Shown piece after piece: positions 52,239 through 61,757 of a stretch of 64,000 nucleotides of DNA. The position numbers and the translations under genes are program-made. Location of the stretch: positions 1-64,000 of the forward strand of contig JAJTFH010000005.1 of the NCBI GenBank assembly GCA_021298395.1, in the 5' to 3' direction. How positions within the stretch are numbered: the stretch's first letter is position 1; every line of letters starts with the position of its first letter. Source of the stretch: Gemmatimonadota bacterium. GTDB lineage: Bacteria > Gemmatimonadota > Gemmatimonadetes > Gemmatimonadales > Gemmatimonadaceae. The notes beneath the pieces were generated by a model. That model made no database searches. It saw only the letters and a list, made by a program, of their open reading frames with translations, and had not been told where the DNA came from.

Positions 52239-52697
52239 TCAGGGGCCCTGGGAGAGATAGCTCGCCGCGTAGCGATCGACGCTCTCGCGGATGATCCGCA
52301 TCGCCACATCGCTCTTCCCCCAGCCGCGGATCTCGACGCGCTTCCCCTCGAGGTCCTTGTAGATCGCGAAGAAGTGCTCGATCTCGCGGAGGGTGTGCTG
52401 TGGGAGGTCGGCGAGGTCGAAGTACTCGCCATGCGCGGGATCGTCGACGGGGACGGCGAGGATCTTATCGTCCGGCTCCCCCTTGTCGAGCATCTTGAGC
52501 ACCCCGACGGGGCGCACATCGATCAGGCAACCGGTGAAGGTCGGCTCCTTGATCATCACGAGGACATCGAGCGGGTCGTTGTCCTCGTGGAGCGTGCGCG
52601 GGATGAGCCCGTAGTCACCGGGGTAATGGACCGCCGAATAGAGGAGCACGAGGGTCGCCGCATAGGCGAGCCGGTAGTACAGCGCGTTGTCCGGCAT
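52239..52697 (-). CDS. ppa: Chimeric frame: CcmD N-terminus fused to truncated inorganic pyrophosphatase
   Basis: A 152-residue frame in two unrelated parts. Residues 1-20 (MPDNALYYRLAYAATLVLLY) look like the start and membrane helix of CcmD, the small protein normally encoded right after ccmC; the ATG overlaps the ccmC stop as TGATG. From residue 21 it is a family-I inorganic pyrophosphatase: SAVHYPGDYGLIPRT, EDNDPLDVLV, RPVGVLKMLDKGEPDDKILA and HFFAIYKDLEGK. The first 45-50 PPase residues, including the conserved Lys-Tyr-Glu and an arginine of the active site, are missing. Metal-binding Asp residues remain. Other frames do not supply the missing part. It is best read as a deletion joining ccmD to ppa, real or by assembly. 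Both products would be non-functional as given. Confidence 0.8.
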   Translation of the reverse strand: MPDNALYYRLAYAATLVLLYSAVHYPGDYGLIPRTLHEDNDPLDVLVMIKEPTFTGCLIDVRPVGVLKMLDKGEPDDKILAVPVDDPAHGEYFDLADLPQHTLREIEHFFAIYKDLEGKRVEIRGWGKSDVAMRIIRESVDRYAASYLSQGP

Positions 52698-53395
52698 CAG
52701 CCCCCCACCGCCGCGTCGTCGAGTGCATCGCGTTCCACCGCGAGCGCCATCCGTGCCCGCACGAAGGCCACGTAGAGGAGCGTGAAGGCGAAGAAGGCGA
52801 AGAAGAAGGTCGTCACCATCACCGCCGGCATCGCGGGCCCCTCGGGCCGCGCCACCACGGGGAGGGGATGCAGCGTTCGGAAGAGATAGACGCTGAGATG
52901 GATGAAGGGGATCAATAGCGCACCGAGGATCCCGACGACCGCCGCATAGCGCGCGCGTTGCTCCCGCCCCGGGATCACCCCGCGGAGCACGAGATATCCC
53001 ACGTAGATGAACCAGAGGAAGAGGGTGAGCGTGAGCCGCGCATCCCAGGTCCACCAGGTCCCCCAGACCGGCTTCCCCCAGAGGGGCCCGGTCACGAGCA
53101 CCGCCGTGGTGAAGATCACGCCGACCTCGGCCGAGCTCTCGGCGAGGCGGTCGAGGCGCTGGTCCTTGAGGAAGAGCCAGAAGGCGCCGGCGAGCGCGGT
53201 CACGCCGAAGGCGAGGAAGGCGACCCAGGCCGCGGGGGCGTGCACGTAGAGGATCTTCTGTGCGAAGCCCTGGGTGGCCTCGGGCGGGGTGAACCAGATG
53301 GCCCGCCCATAGGCGAGCGCGACGACCGCGAGCGCGAGGAGCGCGACGGGATCGATGCGGCGCGAGGCCGAGGGGGTGGGCGAGAGGTCAGTCAT
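52697..53395 (-). CDS. ccmC: Heme exporter / cytochrome c biogenesis protein CcmC
   Basis: Heme-handling membrane protein of the system I cytochrome c maturation pathway. Six membrane helices are predicted in 232 residues. ILYVHAPAAWVAFLAFGV holds the first conserved histidine, GTWWTWDARLT is the tryptophan-rich WWD heme motif, and ALLIPFIHLSVYLF holds the second histidine. It could be confused with CcsA, but size and the ccmA-ccmB context fit CcmC. It overlaps ccmB by 8 bases. Confidence 0.92.
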   Translation of the reverse strand: MTDLSPTPSASRRIDPVALLALAVVALAYGRAIWFTPPEATQGFAQKILYVHAPAAWVAFLAFGVTALAGAFWLFLKDQRLDRLAESSAEVGVIFTTAVLVTGPLWGKPVWGTWWTWDARLTLTLFLWFIYVGYLVLRGVIPGREQRARYAAVVGILGALLIPFIHLSVYLFRTLHPLPVVARPEGPAMPAVMVTTFFFAFFAFTLLYVAFVRARMALAVERDALDDAAVGG

Positions 53396-54074
53396 CGAGG
53401 GTCGCGGGGAAGACGAGCATGCAGGCGTACGCGAAGACGAGATCGAATGCCAACAAGATACGCAACCAGGCGAACGATTCGGCGAGGGGGCGTCCCGCGA
53501 GGAGCTTGGCGGTGGCCTGCGCCGCCGGCATCACGATGGGCACGAAGAAGGGGAGGGCGAGCACCGGGAGGAGGAGTTCCGCCAGCCGGGTGTTGGCCGT
53601 GAGCCCCGCGAAGAGGGTCCCCACCGCGACGAGCCCGATCGCGGCCAGGACCATCACCCCGATCAGCGCCGGCCAGGCCGCCCCGACCCCGACATCGTAG
53701 AAGAGGACCATCGCGGGGAGCGCGACCCCCTGCACCCCGAGGACGAAGGCGAGGTTCGCGAGCGCCTTCCCGACGAAGATCGCCTGCCGCGGGACCGGGG
53801 CGATCAACAAGGCATCCATCGCCCCATCCTGCGCCTCGACCCCGAAGGAGCGATGCAACCCGAGGAGCCCCGAGAAGGTGAAGGTCACCCAGAGGACACC
53901 GGGGGCGAGGTCCCCTGCCCCGACGGCGGTCGGGTCCCAGGCGAAGTAGAAGATCACGATCGCGAGCAACGAGAGGACGAGCGCCGAGAGGAAGGCGCTG
54001 CGCGTGCGGAACTCGATCGCGAGGTCCTTCCGCGCGATCAGCCAGGCCGAGGCGATGAGGCCGGGGGCGCTCAT
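53388..54074 (-). CDS. ccmB: Heme exporter permease CcmB
   Basis: Six-helix permease of the CcmAB ABC complex. AWLIARKDLAIEFRTRSAFL is the start; LWVTFTFSGLLGLHRSFGVE followed by AQDGAMDALLIAP is the highly conserved central segment; LLLPVLALPFFVPIVMPAAQ follows. 228 residues, as expected. It works with CcmA to release holo-CcmE. Overlaps ccmA by 4 bases (ATGA) and ccmC by 8. Confidence 0.92.
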   Translation of the reverse strand: MSAPGLIASAWLIARKDLAIEFRTRSAFLSALVLSLLAIVIFYFAWDPTAVGAGDLAPGVLWVTFTFSGLLGLHRSFGVEAQDGAMDALLIAPVPRQAIFVGKALANLAFVLGVQGVALPAMVLFYDVGVGAAWPALIGVMVLAAIGLVAVGTLFAGLTANTRLAELLLPVLALPFFVPIVMPAAQATAKLLAGRPLAESFAWLRILLAFDLVFAYACMLVFPATLDD

Positions 54075-54769
54075 GCGACGAGGGCCCGGTAGGTGTCGGC
54101 GTACGCGAGGGGATCGAGCCCCTGGGCGGGCTCATGGCGGACGAAACGTCCCCCCTGCATGATCGCGGCGTGCGTGGCGAGGGCGAGCCCTTCGTGCAGA
54201 TGGTGCGTGACCACGACGATGGCGGCGCCGGCCTCGCGCCGCTCGCGCAGGAGCGCGGTGAGGGCGCTGGCCCCCTGTTCGTCGAGCCCGGTGTAGGGCT
54301 CGTCCGCCAGGAGGACGTCGGGGCCGTGCACGATGGCGCGGGCGATGGCGACGCGCTGCTGCATCCCGCGCGAGAGCTGGCGCACCGGGACATCCGCACG
54401 CTCCGCGATGCGGAGCGCGCGCAGCGCGCGATCGGTGGCGCCGTCGGGATCGGGGAGCCCGTAGAGGCGCGCGGTGAACGCGACGTTCTCTCGACCTGTC
54501 AGGGCCTCGTAGAGCATCGCGCGGTGCGAGATGAGGCCGATGTGGTGGCGCGCCTCGGGCGCCGGGAGGCGGACCCCGGCGACGCGCGCCTCGCCGGAGG
54601 TGGGGGAGAGCAACCCCGCGAGCAGGCGAAGGGTGGTGGTCTTCCCAGCGCCATTCGGGCCGAAGAGCGCCAAGCACTCTCCGGCCCGAAGGGAGCAACT
54701 CACGCCGTCGACGGCGCGCCGCCCACCGAACACCCGGACGAGGTGAAGGGCCTCGACGCGCGGCGCCAT
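54071..54769 (-). CDS. ccmA: Heme exporter ATP-binding protein CcmA
   Basis: ATPase of the cytochrome c maturation ABC complex. Walker A is GPNGAGKTT in CLALFGPNGAGKTTTLRLLA; LISHRAMLYEALTGRENVAF is the Q-loop region with the CcmA-type His; the signature is LSRGMQQRVAIARAI, Walker B VLLADEPYTGLDEQG, and the switch histidine is in VVVTHHLHEG. From ATG 54769 it is 232 residues. It lies 22 bases after the YbjN-like gene. Confidence 0.9.
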   Translation of the reverse strand: MAPRVEALHLVRVFGGRRAVDGVSCSLRAGECLALFGPNGAGKTTTLRLLAGLLSPTSGEARVAGVRLPAPEARHHIGLISHRAMLYEALTGRENVAFTARLYGLPDPDGATDRALRALRIAERADVPVRQLSRGMQQRVAIARAIVHGPDVLLADEPYTGLDEQGASALTALLRERREAGAAIVVVTHHLHEGLALATHAAIMQGGRFVRHEPAQGLDPLAYADTYRALVA

Positions 54770-54791
54770 GCGATCGGGGGGGGAGCCCAGG

Positions 54792-55196
54792 TCAGGCCTC
54801 CCCGGTGATCGCCGTCTCGAGCTCGTCCGCGATGCCAGCGGCGAGGGCGACCGCGCCCGCCAGACTCTCTGGCGAGGCCTGCGTGGCGACCGGCAGGCGA
54901 TACAGCAGCAGGCTGCCACGGGTCATGAGCCCGCCGCCTCGCTTGGCACTGACCTGCTCGAGCAGCGACCCCATCAGGGCGAAGTTGCCCGCGAGCTCCC
55001 CGACGTCGGCGATGAAGCTCACGACGTACCGAAAGGCGTACGCGCCGATGGAATCGACATCACGGGTGATCCATACCGTCTGCGTCCGACCGCTCTCGAG
55101 CGGGACGATGATGCGCGCATCCCCATCCTCGTCGATCCGATAGTAGAGCGCGGTGGCATCGAGCAGGGCGCGGAAGTCGGCGGCATGCGGGGTCAT
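54792..55196 (-). CDS. YbjN-like protein of unknown function
   Basis: A 134-residue cytoplasmic protein that resembles YbjN/type III chaperone-like folds: a helix near the start (FRALLDATALYYRIDED), a beta sheet (ARIIVPLESGRTQTVWIT), a second helical pair ending LMGSLLEQVSAKRGGG, strands RGSLLLYRLPVATQ and a long C-terminal helix ending ADELETAITGEA. GGAGAGG lies about 4 bases before ATG 55196, a strong ribosome-binding site. It precedes ccmA in the same direction and may share its transcript. The function is unknown. Confidence 0.6.
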   Translation of the reverse strand: MTPHAADFRALLDATALYYRIDEDGDARIIVPLESGRTQTVWITRDVDSIGAYAFRYVVSFIADVGELAGNFALMGSLLEQVSAKRGGGLMTRGSLLLYRLPVATQASPESLAGAVALAAGIADELETAITGEA

Positions 55197-55383
55197 GGTT
55201 CCTCTCCTCGGGAATATAGCGGGATGCGCGGGGGAGACGACGGCGAGGGGCTCCTCTGGCGCCTCCGCGGCGACGATCGCGACGCGTCCATGGACGTGCG
55301 GCACAAGTTATCGTCGCGTGACCGGTACCGCGCCCACATCCCCGGGGGCTCGGCGGACCCTGCCGCACCGTTCCCGTGCGCCG

Positions 55384-55389
55384 TAGGAT
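55384..55389 (+). promoter_or_regulatory. Candidate -10 box giving a near-leaderless acs transcript
   Basis: TAGGAT is followed by 7 bases and then ATG 55397. The -35 region is weak. The same hexamer serves topA at 14045-14050. The 200-base gap 55197-55396 holds no other clear signal. Confidence 0.35.
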
Positions 55390-55396
55390 TGGTCGC

Positions 55397-57361
<1,965 letters not shown>

Positions 57362-57364
57362 GGG

Positions 57365-57394
57365 GGCGCCGGACGCGATCGCGCGACCGGCGCC
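57365..57394. terminator. Candidate hairpin between acs and the DsbA-like gene
   Basis: An 8-base outer stem (57365-57372 with 57387-57394) encloses a further self-complementary core between two convergent genes. No T-tract is present. Confidence 0.4.
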
Positions 57395-57400
57395 GCGGCG

Positions 57401-58117
57401 TCAGCGCGCGGCGGTCGTGGCCGCCGCGGAGTCGAGCCGGGCCGTCTCGGTCTCGATATAGAGCCGCATCTGGTCGTAGGTGAGGCTCCCCGGGTAGACC
57501 TTGTTCCCGATCTTGAAGGTCGGGGTCGACTGGATGCGGAGCCGCTCCGCCTCGCGCCGATTGGCGGCGATCTGCGGCAGCATCTCCCCGGAGTCGTAGC
57601 AGGCGGTGAAGGCCTTCCCGTCGAGGTCGAGCGATTCGGCGAGCTCGATCATGATCTTGCGGACCTTCTTGGGGTCCCGTGCCGCCTGCGAGTTCCACCG
57701 CTCCTGCGAGGCGAAGAGCAGGTCGTGCATCACCCAGAACTTGTCCTGCGCATTGGCGCAGTGCGCGGCGTTGTGGGCCGCGACCGCGTTGCGGTGGATG
57801 TCGAGCGGGAAGTCCATGAAGCGGAAGCGCATCTGCCCCGAGGCGACGAGGCGGGCCTTGATGTCGGGCGCATGCAGGGTGGCGAAGTAGCCGCACCCGG
57901 GGCACTCGAAGTCGGCGAACTCGATCACCTCGACGGGGGCATCAGGGCTCCCGATCACGATCCCACCGGGGGCGACGGACGCCGCCGCCGCAGGGTCGAG
58001 GGTGATGACCGGGGTCGGACGCGACCCGAGGTAGCCGAGGAGCACGACGCCGACCACCGCGACCACGGCGAGGAGGGCACCAAAGGACTTGTTCTTGGGC
58101 TGCTGCTTCTTCGCCAC
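57401..58117 (-). CDS. Membrane-anchored DsbA/BdbD-like thioredoxin-fold protein
   Basis: A 238-residue protein with an N-terminal anchor (FGALLAVVAVVGVVLLGYL) and a DsbA-type domain. EVIEFADFECPGCGYFATLH carries the CPGC active site; RFMDFPLDIHRNAVAAHNAA and GNKVYPGSLTYDQMRLYI are typical of the BdbD/DsbA_4 group, and STPTFKIGN supplies the cis-Pro loop (TPTF). It would oxidise or isomerise cysteines outside the cytoplasm. It is convergent with acs and may serve the secreted and pilus proteins with paired cysteines. Confidence 0.88.
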   Translation of the reverse strand: MAKKQQPKNKSFGALLAVVAVVGVVLLGYLGSRPTPVITLDPAAAASVAPGGIVIGSPDAPVEVIEFADFECPGCGYFATLHAPDIKARLVASGQMRFRFMDFPLDIHRNAVAAHNAAHCANAQDKFWVMHDLLFASQERWNSQAARDPKKVRKIMIELAESLDLDGKAFTACYDSGEMLPQIAANRREAERLRIQSTPTFKIGNKVYPGSLTYDQMRLYIETETARLDSAAATTAAR

Positions 58118-58217
58118 GGGGGACTCCTGAACGGCGGACGGGAGGAGGGGAACGAGGTCAGGGGATAATCTGTCATCCCGTGCGGGGGGCGGGGTAGGAG
58201 TTCGGGCCCGGTTCGGT

Positions 58218-58223
58218 TATCTT
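58218..58223 (+). promoter_or_regulatory. Candidate -10 box of the 87-residue hypothetical gene
   Basis: TATCTT, the same hexamer seen before hslV, the S4 gene and pilB, lies 49 bases before ATG 58273. No clear -35 is present. Confidence 0.35.
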
Positions 58224-58272
58224 CCGAGGACGGGCCAGATGGTCCGTTCCTCCGACCCCATGACCGGACGAG

Positions 58273-58536
58273 ATGAGCAGACAGCGTACCCGTGGACCGG
58301 CAGCCCCGGCCACCCCATCAGCATTCGATCAGGCCCGCGACGAGTTGTTCCAGCATGTCATCAGCTGCGGCGTGATCGGCTCCGAACTGGAGCATCAGAA
58401 GGAGTGGTTCGACGAGACCATGAAGTACTTCGCCGAGCGGTATCACGAGCTCGGGAGCCGGCAGATCGCAGACCTCCGCGTGTTGGGCGAGCGCTTCGCG
58501 GCGCCGACCAAGCGGCCAGAACCCGCGACCGCCTGA
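58273..58536 (+). CDS. Conserved-looking hypothetical protein, 87 residues
   Basis: ATG 58273 to TGA at 58534-58536. The middle is a compact amphipathic helix pair (FDQARDELFQHVISC, KEWFDETMKYFAERYHELG) with polar Ala/Pro-rich ends; there is no signal peptide or membrane segment. A TATCTT box at 58218-58223 and a strong hairpin after the stop indicate a single-gene transcript. Two other ATGs, at 58239 and 58260, lie in other frames or give poorer products. I recognise no family. Confidence 0.55.
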   Translation: MSRQRTRGPAAPATPSAFDQARDELFQHVISCGVIGSELEHQKEWFDETMKYFAERYHELGSRQIADLRVLGERFAAPTKRPEPATA

Positions 58537-58558
58537 TCGACCGATAGACGACGTGACA

Positions 58559-58593
58559 CGAGGCCCCGCGATCCGATGGATCGCGGGGCCTCG
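58559..58593. terminator. Hairpin between the hypothetical gene and the OMP gene
   Basis: A perfect 16-base stem (58559-58574 with 58578-58593) and a 3-base loop, 22 bases after the plus-strand stop and 18 bases beyond the minus-strand stop at 58612. Probably bidirectional. Confidence 0.65.
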
Positions 58594-58611
58594 TCCATTC
58601 CGGCGCCGCCC

Positions 58612-59139
58612 TCAGCGTCCGACGGGTCGACGGGTTCGGAAGACGACAGCGAGTCGTGCCCCGCCGCCGAGCGCGAGCTCGACGGCCGGGATCGTGCGCC
58701 GCGTCCCGAGCGGCCCCTCCACTCCGACCACCACGACAAGGTCCCCGCGCACCGGGTCCCCCGGCGCACGTCGGACGGCGAATCCCCCCCCGCCATAGAG
58801 CCCGCGAGGGAATTCACCGAAGGGGTCGAAGAGGAAGCGGGAGACCGCCTCGACGCGTTGCACACCGACGACGCCGTCGCCGCGACGCACGATCCCGGCC
58901 GCGGCATGGACGCCGACCCGGGCATAGTACCCCGCCCTCACATTGATACCGAGGCCAGCCGCGATTCCCGCGGCCGGGGTCGGCGCCACCTCGATGCGGC
59001 GCTCCAGTTGTGGTAGGGCCGCCGAGCGGGTCGAACCGGCGGTCTGCGCGAGGAGACCGGCGGGGGCGAGACCCATCGTGAGGACCCAGCGCGCGAGGTG
59101 CCGGGTCGGGCGACGCCTCTGGTGGATGCGCCGGGTCAC
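58612..59139 (-). CDS. Small outer-membrane beta-barrel-like protein
   Basis: A 175-residue exported protein. GTG 59139 overlaps the M16 stop as GTGA. The N-terminus is a long basic signal peptide (RRIHQRRRPTRHLARWVLTM then GLAPAGLLAQ). The mature part consists of alternating beta segments rich in Gly, Val and Arg: GLGINVRAGYYARVGVHAAA, GVQRVEAVSRFLFDP, GLYGGGGFAVRRAP, RGDLVVVVGVEG and AVELALGGGARLAVVF, the look of an 8-strand barrel. It is last in the TPR-M16-OMP operon. No specific family is recognised. Confidence 0.6.
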   Translation of the reverse strand: MTRRIHQRRRPTRHLARWVLTMGLAPAGLLAQTAGSTRSAALPQLERRIEVAPTPAAGIAAGLGINVRAGYYARVGVHAAAGIVRRGDGVVGVQRVEAVSRFLFDPFGEFPRGLYGGGGFAVRRAPGDPVRGDLVVVVGVEGPLGTRRTIPAVELALGGGARLAVVFRTRRPVGR

Positions 59140-61757
59140 GACGTGCGGCCGCGGACGATCCCCTCGACGCGGCGCGAGGCATCGAACCAGCGCCGTGCGG
59201 CCCCTTGCAGGGTCATCGGCGTCACGCGCCCCAGCGCGTGTGGGTAGCGGGCGACCTCGTCGAGCGTACCGTGCACCCAGGCCTCCGCGATCGCACCGAG
59301 CACGGCACTGCCCGAGGCCTGCCGGATCTGCCACGCCCCGACCGCATGGGAACGCGCCCGATCGAGCTCCTCCGCGGTGACGGGCTCCTCCGCGAAGCGC
59401 TGGAGCTCGCGGAGGAGTCCCTCGCGCGCCTCGGCCTCGCGATGCGGCGAGGTCGCGATGTACGCGGCGATGGCGCCGGCGCGGAGGCGCGGGATGGGGC
59501 GCGCGAGCACGGTGTAGGCGAGCGAGCGCTTGTCGCGCAGCTCCTCGAAGAGCCGCCCGCCGAGGCCACTCGCGATCCCCGCGAGGAGCTCGGCGTCGAA
59601 GCGCGCCTCGTCGGTGCGCGCCGGGCCCGGGAAGAGCATCGCGAGCGCGGTCTGCGCCCGGTCGCGCTGGTCGAGTCGCTCGGTGAAGGCGGCGGGCCAC
59701 ACGGTCGGGGCGATGGCGGGCGCCGGCGCGGCGCGGAGCGCCGCGAATCGCCGCGCGAGGGTGTCGGCGGCCTCCTGCGGGTCGAGGTCCCCGACCACCA
59801 CGAGGGCGGCGGCCGACTCGTTGACGCGCGCCGCATGCCAGGCGGCCACTCGATCGACCGTGGCGCCACGGATCACCGATTCATCGCCCAGCGGGGAGCG
59901 GCCATAGGGATGCCCCACCCACGCCGCCTCGCTCGCGAGCCGCATCGGCTGGCGGTACATGTCGTCGCGCAGCGTCCCGAGCGCGGCGAGCGCGACCGCA
60001 CGCTCCGCCTCGAGGCCGTCCTCGGGGTAGGTCGGCGCGAGGACCACATCGGCGAGGAGCTCCGCCGCGTCGGCGAAGGCGCGGGTCGACACCCCCATCG
60101 TCCACTCGAAGACCTCGCTCCCCACCCCGACCGCCGGCACCCCACCGAATCGCTCCGCATCCTCGGCGATCCGTGCGGCGGAGCGACGCGCGGTGCCGCG
60201 CAGCGCCGTGCGCGCCATGAGGGTGGTGAGCCCCGACTCGTCAGGGCGCTCCTCGACCGCCCCACCGGGGATCACGACGCCGAGGTGGACGAGGGAGGCC
60301 CCCGGCCGACGCTGCACGAGGATCGGGACATCGTGCGCGGTGCGGAAGGCGTGGATGCCATCGACGACGCGCTCGCGCCGTGCGCCGTCGCCGACGATGG
60401 CGGGCGCAGCGAGGGGCGTGCCCATCGGATCGATCGGCGCGGGACGCGCCGCGCCCAGCATCGCGCGGACGGCGTCGGGGTCCGTGCCCAACGGCGCGGT
60501 GCCGCGTGGGCGATAGGCGAGCACCGTCGCCTGCTCGGGATCGAGCCAGCGCTTCGCGACGGCGGTCAGTCGGGCCGCATCGACGCGCAGCAACGCGTCG
60601 TGATGCGAGACGCCCTGTCGCCAATCCCCGAGGAGCTCCCACGCGCCGAGGAAGTTGGCCTGGCCCTCGGGGGACTCGAAGCGTCGGAGCGCCTGCGCGT
60701 CGACGATGGCCCGCGCGCGATCGACCTCTGCCGCGGTGATCTCGCCCGCGCGCACCCGTCGCACCTGATCCCAGATCGCGCCCGCCGCCTCACGCATCGT
60801 CTCGGGCCGCGTCCCAGCATGGATGACGAAGACCCCGAGCTCGGTGGGGGTGTAGTCATAGGCGGTGACACTCGAGGCGAGGCGACGATCCCGCACCGCG
60901 CGCGCCAGGCGTGAGGCGCGGCCGACGCCCAGGACGGTGGCGAGGATGTCGAGCGCTGGGGTGTCGGGATGTTCGAGCGGCGGGGTGCGCCACCCCACGA
61001 GCAGCTCGGTCTGCGCGATGTCCCCTTCCCACTCGCGGCACCGGAAGCCGGCGGGGGCGCGCTCCTGCGGGCTCAGCGTGCGCCCGACCGGCGCATCGGG
61101 GAGATGCCCGTAGTGCTGTGCGGCGAGGGCGAGCGCCTCGTCGGGGTCGATGTCGCCGACGATCGCGAGGACGGTGTTGGACGGCCGATAGAAGCGCGTG
61201 TAGAACGCGTGGAGGCGATCGCGCGTGAGCGTACGGAGGCCATCCTCCCGCCCCATGCGCCACCGGCGGATGCGATGCCGATCGTGCAGCACCTCGAAGA
61301 GGGTCTCCACCGCGAGGGCCGACGGGGTATCGGCCTTCCGCTTGGTCTCCTCGATGATGACCTCGAGCTCGCGCGCGAGCTCCCCGGCATCGAGCACGCT
61401 GTTCGCGTAGGCATCGGCCTGCACGGCGAGCCCCGCGGCGAACCCCTCCGAGGGGAGCACGACGTAGTAGTGCGTGTGATCGTAGATCGTCCCGGCGTTG
61501 AGATAGCCACCGGCGGCCTTGGTCTCGCGCGCGATCTCCCCCACCCCGCGCGTCGACGTCCCCTTGAAGTACATGTGTTCGAGCACATGGGCGATCCCGA
61601 CCACATCATCGGGTTCGTCGAAGTACCCCGCCTTCACCCAGGTGACGATGGCGACGACGGGAGCGGTACGATCCTGACGGACGAGGACGCGCAGCCCATT
61701 GCCGAGCCGGACGCGCCGGACGGAGGTCGGGGGGAGGATGCCGTCGAGCGCGCTCAG
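59136..61757 (-). CDS. M16-family zinc protease (two-domain, pitrilysin-like), probable CTG start
   Basis: An 873-residue protein with two M16 halves. The N-terminal half is catalytic: HVLEHMYFKGT holds the HxxEH zinc motif, and ELEVIIEETKRKADTPS the distal Glu. The C-terminal half (from about 470) keeps the fold without the motif. It would degrade peptides, probably outside the cytoplasm, though no signal peptide is visible. The conserved first strand (LGNGLRVLVRQDRTAPVVAI then VTWVKAGYF) lies upstream of the first GTG at 61637, so translation must begin earlier. Between the upstream in-frame stop and 61637 there is no ATG, GTG or TTG. CTG 61757 overlaps the TPR stop exactly as CTGA, the same geometry as the ATGA and GTGA junctions in this genome, and is taken as the start. 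Confidence 0.85.
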   Translation of the reverse strand: MSALDGILPPTSVRRVRLGNGLRVLVRQDRTAPVVAIVTWVKAGYFDEPDDVVGIAHVLEHMYFKGTSTRGVGEIARETKAAGGYLNAGTIYDHTHYYVVLPSEGFAAGLAVQADAYANSVLDAGELARELEVIIEETKRKADTPSALAVETLFEVLHDRHRIRRWRMGREDGLRTLTRDRLHAFYTRFYRPSNTVLAIVGDIDPDEALALAAQHYGHLPDAPVGRTLSPQERAPAGFRCREWEGDIAQTELLVGWRTPPLEHPDTPALDILATVLGVGRASRLARAVRDRRLASSVTAYDYTPTELGVFVIHAGTRPETMREAAGAIWDQVRRVRAGEITAAEVDRARAIVDAQALRRFESPEGQANFLGAWELLGDWRQGVSHHDALLRVDAARLTAVAKRWLDPEQATVLAYRPRGTAPLGTDPDAVRAMLGAARPAPIDPMGTPLAAPAIVGDGARRERVVDGIHAFRTAHDVPILVQRRPGASLVHLGVVIPGGAVEERPDESGLTTLMARTALRGTARRSAARIAEDAERFGGVPAVGVGSEVFEWTMGVSTRAFADAAELLADVVLAPTYPEDGLEAERAVALAALGTLRDDMYRQPMRLASEAAWVGHPYGRSPLGDESVIRGATVDRVAAWHAARVNESAAALVVVGDLDPQEAADTLARRFAALRAAPAPAIAPTVWPAAFTERLDQRDRAQTALAMLFPGPARTDEARFDAELLAGIASGLGGRLFEELRDKRSLAYTVLARPIPRLRAGAIAAYIATSPHREAEAREGLLRELQRFAEEPVTAEELDRARSHAVGAWQIRQASGSAVLGAIAEAWVHGTLDEVARYPHALGRVTPMTLQGAARRWFDASRRVEGIVRGRTS

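Noticed and set aside
58239-58547. A 102-codon frame from ATG 58239
   Set aside because: It reads another frame through the better-supported 87-residue gene and gives an Arg-rich product with no structure.
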